Part shown: one piece after another, positions 6,961-11,652 of the stretch | How the letters are laid out: each line of letters opens with the position of its first letter | Position numbering within the stretch: position 1 is the first letter of the stretch | Assembly (NCBI GenBank): GCA_024762895.1 | Contig: JANTGN010000076.1 | Location: forward strand, 1-11,652 | Length of the DNA stretch: 11,652 nucleotides | Direction of reading: 5' to 3' | Origin: Thiotrichales bacterium | GTDB lineage: Bacteria > Pseudomonadota > Gammaproteobacteria > J044 | The notes under the pieces: generated by a model | Told to the model about the DNA's origin: nothing | The model's input: only the letters and a program-made list of their open reading frames with translations | The model's database searches: none | Position numbers and translations under genes: made by a program

Positions 6961-7091
6961 ACAAGCTGAACATGATTGTCCGCCGTGTGCTGTGGCACAG
7001 GGCCTTCATGCCTGCTTGTCAGGGACCAGGATGATCTAATCGTAAGACACACTGTTCCAAGGCCGCAGGCACCACCTGCGGCCTTTTTTTT
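6961..7091 (+). ncRNA. Candidate structured leader or small RNA upstream of the EamA gene
   Basis: Three elements can be drawn in series. The first is a long imperfect stem-loop: ACAAGC (6961-6966) with GCTTGT (7014-7019), CATG (6971-6974) with CATG (7007-7010), and a tip TGTGC (6986-6990) with GCACA (6995-6999). The second is a weaker stem, GGGAC (7022-7026) with GTTCC (7054-7058, one G-U pair). The third is the intrinsic terminator at 7061-7091. GCCTGC at 7010-7015 could alternatively pair with GCAGGC at 7065-7070 in the terminator arm, giving mutually exclusive folds as in attenuators. It matches no RNA family I can recognise. All pairings were read by eye and no folding energy was calculated. 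Confidence 0.4.
7061..7091 (+). terminator. Strong intrinsic terminator just before the EamA start
   Basis: A perfect 9-base-pair GC-rich stem, GGCCGCAGG (7061-7069) with CCTGCGGCC (7075-7083), has a 5-base loop and runs straight into eight T residues (7084-7091). It points along the plus strand only; the opposite side lacks a T-run. No recognised plus-strand gene ends before it. It ends 11 bases before the EamA ATG, so it can stop transcription into the EamA-Omp85 pair. Confidence 0.85.
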
Positions 7092-7102
7092 GGAGTGAAA
7101 AA

Positions 7103-7987
7103 ATGTCTGTACCGGCAGCCTATATCGGCGTCATCGTGATCTGGGCGACGACACCGCTGGCCATCAAATGGAGTGGTGAATCCGTCGGCTTTTTATTTGG
7201 AGTCTCGGCGCGCATGCTGATTGGCGTGCTACTGGCTTCACTATTAATTCTGGTGTTGCGTCGTCCCTGGCGCTGGCACAAGCGTGCGGTACTGGCCTAT
7301 ATGGCAGTGGCGCTGGGCCTGTATGGCTCCATGCTCATGGTGTACTGGGGGGCGCAGTTTATTCCTTCGGGTCTGATCTCGGTGATCTTTGGCCTGACGC
7401 CCTTATTTACCGGCGTCATGGCCTGGTTGCTGCTGGGGGAGCGCTCATTGACCCCGCCCAAACTCATTGGCATGAGCCTGGGTCTGGTTGGGCTCGTTAT
7501 CATATTTCGCAGTGAGGAGGATGCTGGTGTGTCAGGCTCGGTATGGATGGGTCTGTCCGCCGCTGTTATCTCAGTACTGGTCTACTCCCTGAGTACGGTA
7601 TGCGTGAAAAGACTGAATGCGCAGGTGTCGGCGCTGGAGATGACGGCGGGTGGCCTGGTCATTGCCAACTGCCTGTATCTCCTGACCTGGGTATTGAGTG
7701 GCAGCGAGTTACCGCGGTCTATCCCCGATAGGGAGTTATGGTCCATCGCCTATCTGGGTGTTTTTGGCTCGGTCTTTGGGTTTGTGATGTTCTATTACGC
7801 GCTCAGTCGTGTTCAGGCCAGTACCATGGCCCTGATCACCTTGATTACACCTGTTTTAGCGCTATTGTTGGGGTATTTTTTAAATGCCGAGACGGTGGGG
7901 TCGTCAGCATTACTAGGTAGTGCAATGATCTTGCTTGGGTTAGTGTTATATCAAGGTGAACTGATGCGTAATAGATGCACAAAATAA
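7103..7987 (+). CDS. EamA/DMT-family inner-membrane transporter
   Basis: The 294-residue, very hydrophobic protein fits the ten-helix drug/metabolite transporter layout made of two EamA repeats. In the first repeat the segment from FGLTPLFTGVMAWLLLGE (about 96-113) through LIGMSLGLVGLVIIF is the usual 'P..ALLA..LLGE' helix pair. It recurs in the second half as ALITLITPVLALLLGYFLNAE. WATTPLAIKWS near residues 14-24 is the common N-terminal motif. Such proteins move amino acids, nucleosides, lipid or metabolite intermediates; the substrate cannot be read from the sequence. The ribosome binding site GGAG at 7092-7095 directly abuts the T-run of the terminator, so expression must depend on read-through or control at that terminator. 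It overlaps the next gene by 13 bases. Confidence 0.88.
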   Translation: MSVPAAYIGVIVIWATTPLAIKWSGESVGFLFGVSARMLIGVLLASLLILVLRRPWRWHKRAVLAYMAVALGLYGSMLMVYWGAQFIPSGLISVIFGLTPLFTGVMAWLLLGERSLTPPKLIGMSLGLVGLVIIFRSEEDAGVSGSVWMGLSAAVISVLVYSLSTVCVKRLNAQVSALEMTAGGLVIANCLYLLTWVLSGSELPRSIPDRELWSIAYLGVFGSVFGFVMFYYALSRVQASTMALITLITPVLALLLGYFLNAETVGSSALLGSAMILLGLVLYQGELMRNRCTK

Positions 7988-9585
7988 ATAGAATCCTTCT
8001 CATGGTTTTCTGCCTGCTGATGGTCCGAGTGGCCGATACGGCAGAAAACCCTTTTCAGGCCTATGAGGGCCTGCTCGTGGAGGCGATCCACTTCCAGGGC
8101 AATAAGGATGTTGTCGACGACATCCTCTGTGATGTGCTGTTATTTGGTGAAGGGGATGGATTTAGCGCCCAGAAACTTGAGGACTCGAGGCTGGCACTCC
8201 TGGGGCTGGATAAATTCAAGGATGTCCGGGTGGAGGTCCAGGCTGGCGAACTGGGGGTGGTGGTGACCTATATCGTCCACGAAAAGTGGTACGTTATGTC
8301 GGTTCCCGGTGTAAAACAACAACCTAGAAGTAAGTATGCCTGCAAGGCCAGGCCGTCAGCCCTGGACCTGGTCAATCTGGAAGGCCGAACGATTGAGGCC
8401 ATACATTTCGAAGGCAATCGAACCACGCGCGAGATCGTTCTGCGTGAAGAGCTGTTTTTCCAGGAAGGTGACCTGTTCAGCCGGGAGCAGATGGTCAGGT
8501 CTCGCCAGTCCATACAGAACCTGAGTTTGTTCAAGATAGTCGAGGCTCGCGCTGAGCCTGGAGAGACCGGTGTCATCGTTACCTTTAGCGTTGTTGAGAA
8601 ATGGTACATCCTGCCCATTCCACGCCTGGGAAGAAATGCCGATGGCGATATCAGTTATGGTGGTGAACTCAGGTGGGATAATGCCCTGGGATTGAATCAG
8701 CAGATCAAATTGGTTGCCGAACAGGAGGATAAGGCTACTGGAGAGACAGAGCAGAAGACCTTTCTTGAATACAACATAGCCAAGATTCCAAGAACGCCCT
8801 ATGGGGTCAGGGCAAAGATCGAACGTAAGCGAACCCTGACCGATAGTAATGATGAGCTAGGAGTTAAGTTGGGTGAATATTACGCCTATACCGACACCCT
8901 CAATCTTTCTCTGTCCCGCTGGATAAAGCGCACCGCACCGAGTCAGGGTTGGCGGGGGGCTGTCGGGATGACCTGGGACCGTGATTATTCAAAAGAACAG
9001 AGTGGTGCTCCCGAAATGCCCGATGATACCCGGCAGTTGAGCCTGGGAGCCAGTGGCGGCTTCGTGGCGATAAATGATAAGGAATTTTACAGGACCGGGC
9101 AGGAGTTCGGTGGGGGATTCAGTTTTGGGCGAGAGAACCTGGGCTCGGAAGAAAATTTTTACAACCTGGGGGGCTATTGGAGAAGGTTTACACCGATCCA
9201 TGCGCCACTATGGAGTAATGTGAATTTCCAGTTTCAGGCAGGGTTTAATCATGGCCAGGTCAATCATTTTGAACTGGGTGGTAGCAGTACCATGCGAGGA
9301 ATCCTTGAAGAGGATAAACTCACAGGTGATGCCTTTGCCCTGCTGAATGTCGAATGGCTGATACCCCAGCCCAAATACCCGGCCCTGCGTTGGAATATCT
9401 TTACCGATATCGGTAATGCCTGGCCCAGAGAAGAGATCAATCTCCTGCGCTGGGAAAAGACGGTGGGGGTTGGTGTACGCTGGAAGATCCGGTCCTTTGT
9501 AAATACATCACTGAGGCTTGATATTGGATATAACCCGTCTACCGGGGATTACAAGGTCTATGCGGGAACTAACCAGATGTTTTAG
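7975..9585 (+). CDS. Two-POTRA Omp85/BamA-TamA-family outer-membrane protein
   Basis: The 536-residue product has a signal peptide (cleavage near residue 23, DTA-E). Two POTRA domains follow at about 34-105 and 138-212. The two are visibly duplicated: each opens with (V/I)EAIHFxGN and ends with a EKWY motif followed by a proline-rich exit. A C-terminal barrel of about 320 residues carries MRG at 440-442, corresponding to the conserved Omp85 loop-6 RG(F/Y)-type motif, the FTDIGNAW strand at 476-483, and a terminal Phe. Omp85 proteins insert or translocate proteins or lipids at the outer membrane. With only two POTRAs this is not BamA (normally five) or TamA (normally three). The ATG lies inside the end of the EamA gene, so the two are co-expressed. 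The substrate is unknown; a patatin or other secreted passenger is not adjacent. Confidence 0.87.
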   Translation: MHKINRILLMVFCLLMVRVADTAENPFQAYEGLLVEAIHFQGNKDVVDDILCDVLLFGEGDGFSAQKLEDSRLALLGLDKFKDVRVEVQAGELGVVVTYIVHEKWYVMSVPGVKQQPRSKYACKARPSALDLVNLEGRTIEAIHFEGNRTTREIVLREELFFQEGDLFSREQMVRSRQSIQNLSLFKIVEARAEPGETGVIVTFSVVEKWYILPIPRLGRNADGDISYGGELRWDNALGLNQQIKLVAEQEDKATGETEQKTFLEYNIAKIPRTPYGVRAKIERKRTLTDSNDELGVKLGEYYAYTDTLNLSLSRWIKRTAPSQGWRGAVGMTWDRDYSKEQSGAPEMPDDTRQLSLGASGGFVAINDKEFYRTGQEFGGGFSFGRENLGSEENFYNLGGYWRRFTPIHAPLWSNVNFQFQAGFNHGQVNHFELGGSSTMRGILEEDKLTGDAFALLNVEWLIPQPKYPALRWNIFTDIGNAWPREEINLLRWEKTVGVGVRWKIRSFVNTSLRLDIGYNPSTGDYKVYAGTNQMF

Positions 9586-9614
9586 CCACTCAGTACGTGT
9601 CAGGACATGATCGG

Positions 9615-11249
9615 TCAGTCAAAGCGTGCCTTGCCAAAATAATAGCCCTGGCCCCAGTCGATGCCCACCTCGCGAAGTATATCCGCCGTATGCTGATCCT
9701 CGATATGCTCGGCAATGGTGATCAGGTCCAGGTCCCTTGCGACGTCGCGGATGCCGTGGATGATGCGTTTGACCTTGGGCTCGCGCATCATGCGTTTGAT
9801 CAGGTTGCCCTCAATCTTGAGGTAGGAAACCGGCAGATCGGCGAGATACTGGAACGAGGAGTACCCACTCCCAAAATCATCGATGGCAATCTGCAGGCCA
9901 ATGTCGAGCAGGGGGGCCAGAAATTCTCGAGCTGACTGTACATTCCCGATAAATTCCCGTTCCGTGATTTCAATGACCAGGGGCTTGAGTTGCTTATCGG
10001 GGAATTCGCAATCCTGGCAGGCCTCATGGCTAAACTGGATGATGTTGTCCATGAGTTCGGGGTGGCGCAAGAGGTCGGCCGAGATATTGATGAAGTGCAG
10101 CCTTTTATCACCTTCTTTGACCATGCGCACACAGCGTTCGATGGTCTCCCTGGTAATCAGGTGATCGATCTTGTGAGAAAGCTGCAGGTCGCTGGCAGCC
10201 CTGATGAAGCTTTCGGCATCGGTGACCTGGTCCTTGTTGAGGATAATACGGGCCAGAGCCTCCTCTGCACGAATGGCACCTGTCTTGAGGTCCACGATAG
10301 GCTGATAAGCGGGAAGTAACTGGTTTTCCTGAATTGCGCGTTGTAACTGTGTACCGATACTGAAGATCCCCGAGTCTCTTCGATTGGCGTACTCGATCCG
10401 GTTTCGGCCATTGCGCTTGGCTTCGTAGAGTGCACCATCGGCCCTGGAGATCAGCTCTTCAATCGACTTGCCATCATCCGGGAAGCTGGCAACACCAATA
10501 CTGACAGTGACGTTGATCTCCTGTGCGTTAACGGTAATCGGGGTTTCTTCGGTCGTTGCCCTGAGTCGTTCCGCAATATGGGTGGCCCTGATGGCGTCGG
10601 TGTTGGTGAGTAGCAGGATGAATTCCTCGCCACCCCAGCGTGCCAGGAGATCGGAGTCGCGGGCGACGTGCTGAGCAATGTTGGCGAATACCTTGAGGAC
10701 CTTGTCGCCGGCAGAATGGCCGTAGTTATCATTAACGATCTTGAAACGATCAAGGTCAATCAGTAACAGACTGAAGGGTTCCTTGTAGCGCTCTGCCCGG
10801 GCCATGTTCTTGATCAGGGAGGCCTGCATTTCGCTGCGGTTAGTCAGGCCTGTTAGTTCGTCGTGCGTGGCCTGGAAGAAGAGGTGTTGCTCTACCTGTT
10901 TTTGCTCGGTGATATCAAACAGGGTGGTCAATATATAATCGGTCCCCAGGTCGTTCAGTAGTGTCTTGTGTATGATACATGAACTGATATGGCCCTCTTG
11001 CTCGGTTTCAACTTCATACTGCTGTGGACTTCGCGTGAGGAGGAGGGCCTTGTCTGCTTCCTGGTGCTGTTTCATGTTTGGTCTGAGAACGGTCTCATAG
11101 GCATTGATGCCAATGAGCTGCTCTACAGGCCGTTTGGTTAGATCGGCAAAGGACTGATTGCAGCCGATGATCTTCCCCTGCAGGTCCTGATAGAAAAATG
11201 GAATGGGCAGCGAGTTGAGGATCTTTTCCAGATCGACGGGATGGTCCAT
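9615..11249 (-). CDS. PAS-GGDEF-EAL cyclic-di-GMP turnover protein
   Basis: The 544-residue cytoplasmic protein has no membrane helix. A PAS sensor domain spans about 5-118 and is followed by a GGDEF domain (about 120-288). That domain has an intact active site GGEEF at 206-210 and an inhibitory-site RDSD at 197-200, correctly spaced five residues before it. The C-terminal EAL domain (about 298-540) keeps the metal and catalytic residues: Glu330 of EAL, Asn388, Glu427, Asp457-Asp458 in DDFGSGYSS, Lys478, Glu514 and Glu517. Both diguanylate cyclase and phosphodiesterase activity are therefore possible. A small deviation is LKIE at 477-480 where LKID is usual. The gene starts 7 bases after moaA, so it is probably in one operon. 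It meets the Omp85 gene tail-to-tail with a 29-base gap and no visible terminator. The PAS ligand is unknown. Confidence 0.92.
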   Translation of the reverse strand: MDHPVDLEKILNSLPIPFFYQDLQGKIIGCNQSFADLTKRPVEQLIGINAYETVLRPNMKQHQEADKALLLTRSPQQYEVETEQEGHISSCIIHKTLLNDLGTDYILTTLFDITEQKQVEQHLFFQATHDELTGLTNRSEMQASLIKNMARAERYKEPFSLLLIDLDRFKIVNDNYGHSAGDKVLKVFANIAQHVARDSDLLARWGGEEFILLLTNTDAIRATHIAERLRATTEETPITVNAQEINVTVSIGVASFPDDGKSIEELISRADGALYEAKRNGRNRIEYANRRDSGIFSIGTQLQRAIQENQLLPAYQPIVDLKTGAIRAEEALARIILNKDQVTDAESFIRAASDLQLSHKIDHLITRETIERCVRMVKEGDKRLHFINISADLLRHPELMDNIIQFSHEACQDCEFPDKQLKPLVIEITEREFIGNVQSAREFLAPLLDIGLQIAIDDFGSGYSSFQYLADLPVSYLKIEGNLIKRMMREPKVKRIIHGIRDVARDLDLITIAEHIEDQHTADILREVGIDWGQGYYFGKARFD

Positions 11250-11256
11250 TGAATGA

Positions 11257-11652
11257 TCAGCCCCCGGTCATGGACATAAAACGAATGACCTGCTCGGGCT
11301 TCTCGTTGAATTCATGTTTCTCTGGTTTCAGTGTGATCGCCATTCTAATGGTTTCTTTTAGTTCTTCATCGCTAATGCCTGCGCGTAGCAGGGGGCGGAG
11401 TTCAAAACTATTGTCCTGCCCCAGGCACATATACAGGGTGCCATCAACCGACATGCGAATACGGTTGCAGCTGTCACAAAAATGCTGAGACATGGGGGTG
11501 ATGAAACCAATGCGAAGATCGGTCCCTTCAACCTGGACATAGCGGGCTGGCCCGCCTCCGGGCATGACCCCGGGTATCAGGCTGTATTCCTGCTCGAGTT
11601 GACGGCGTATATCCTGCAGATCGACAAAATGATCTGTTGCATTTCGGCCGGT
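11257..11652 (-). CDS. moaA: GTP 3',8-cyclase MoaA (C-terminal part; 5' end outside window)
   Basis: The last 131 residues of MoaA are present; the N-terminal radical-SAM half lies beyond the right edge (E. coli MoaA is 329 residues). MoaA uses two [4Fe-4S] clusters and SAM to convert GTP to 3',8-cyclo-7,8-dihydro-GTP, which MoaC then turns into cPMP for molybdenum cofactor. The C-terminal cluster ligands are visible in FCDSCNRIR...GTLYMC, spaced CX2CX13C. The arginines of the GTP pocket are in the NRIR segment. The conserved C-terminal Gly-Gly tail is intact (MTGG). Upstream of the first internal Met at 11565 the frame continues as TGRNATDHFVDL to the window edge, so that Met is not the start. 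Confidence 0.95.
   Translation of the reverse strand, partial: TGRNATDHFVDLQDIRRQLEQEYSLIPGVMPGGGPARYVQVEGTDLRIGFITPMSQHFCDSCNRIRMSVDGTLYMCLGQDNSFELRPLLRAGISDEELKETIRMAITLKPEKHEFNEKPEQVIRFMSMTGG

Larger units (their letters stand above)
6799..7102. promoter_or_regulatory. Gene-free spacer between purC and the EamA gene
   Basis: This divergent spacer of about 300 bases holds the purC promoter (minus), four copies of GTGATG, a perfect -35-like TTGACA at 6907-6912 on the plus strand with only a poor -10 (CAGATT 17 bases on), two potential RNA stems, and an intrinsic terminator. I see no tRNA and no recognised riboswitch consensus (TPP, FMN, cobalamin, SAM, glycine were considered by eye). Weak short reading frames here lack ribosome binding sites. 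Confidence 0.6.

Noticed and set aside
6942..7034. A 30-codon plus-strand reading frame in the leader before the EamA gene that could be an attenuation leader peptide
   Set aside because: It has no Shine-Dalgarno and no run of a single regulatory amino acid; it probably arises by chance across the stem-loop region.
6750..7052. A 100-codon minus-strand frame overlapping the start of purC and the spacer
   Set aside because: It crosses the purC promoter and overlaps purC in another frame, with no recognisable protein features.
9586..9614. Bidirectional terminator in the 29-base gap between the Omp85 and GGDEF-EAL genes
   Set aside because: No GC-rich stem followed by a T-run is present on either strand.

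Overview
The window looks like ordinary chromosome from a gammaproteobacterium. It carries a Gram-negative OxyR with the two redox cysteines at the same positions as in E. coli, an Omp85-type outer-membrane barrel, biotin, purine and molybdenum-cofactor housekeeping genes, balanced base composition, sigma70-type promoters and dense gene packing. I see no insertion sequence, phage, CRISPR array, tRNA or rRNA. The species cannot be named from the sequence alone; an environmental (possibly sulfur-oxidising) lineage is only a guess.

Layout. Positions 1-566 (minus) hold the first 188 codons of bioD, cut by the window edge. A 155-base divergent spacer follows, with a perfect short palindrome and an extended -10 promoter. 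Positions 722-4973 (plus) are a tightly coupled three-gene operon: an RND/MMPL-type inner-membrane transporter, a LolA-like periplasmic protein and an outer-membrane beta-barrel. Each junction is a 4-base stop/start overlap. The set spans inner membrane, periplasm and outer membrane, so it looks like a trans-envelope carrier for a lipid or other hydrophobic molecule. Positions 4970-6798 (minus) hold purC followed by oxyR, also joined by an ATGA overlap and driven by a clear promoter upstream of purC. The oxyR stop codon and the barrel stop codon share one CTAG tetranucleotide.

Positions 6799-7102 form a gene-free spacer of about 300 bases. It holds the purC promoter, four GTGATG repeats and, on the plus strand, a potential structured RNA ending in a strong intrinsic terminator only 11 bases before the next start codon. 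That gene (7103-7987, an EamA/DMT transporter) overlaps a two-POTRA Omp85-family protein (7975-9585). Positions 9615-11652 (minus) hold the end of moaA and then a PAS-GGDEF-EAL cyclic-di-GMP protein seven bases downstream.

The two parts most worth attention are the RND/LolA-like/barrel operon as an uncharacterised envelope transport machine, and the terminator-ended leader before the EamA-Omp85 pair, which is either an attenuator or a small RNA.
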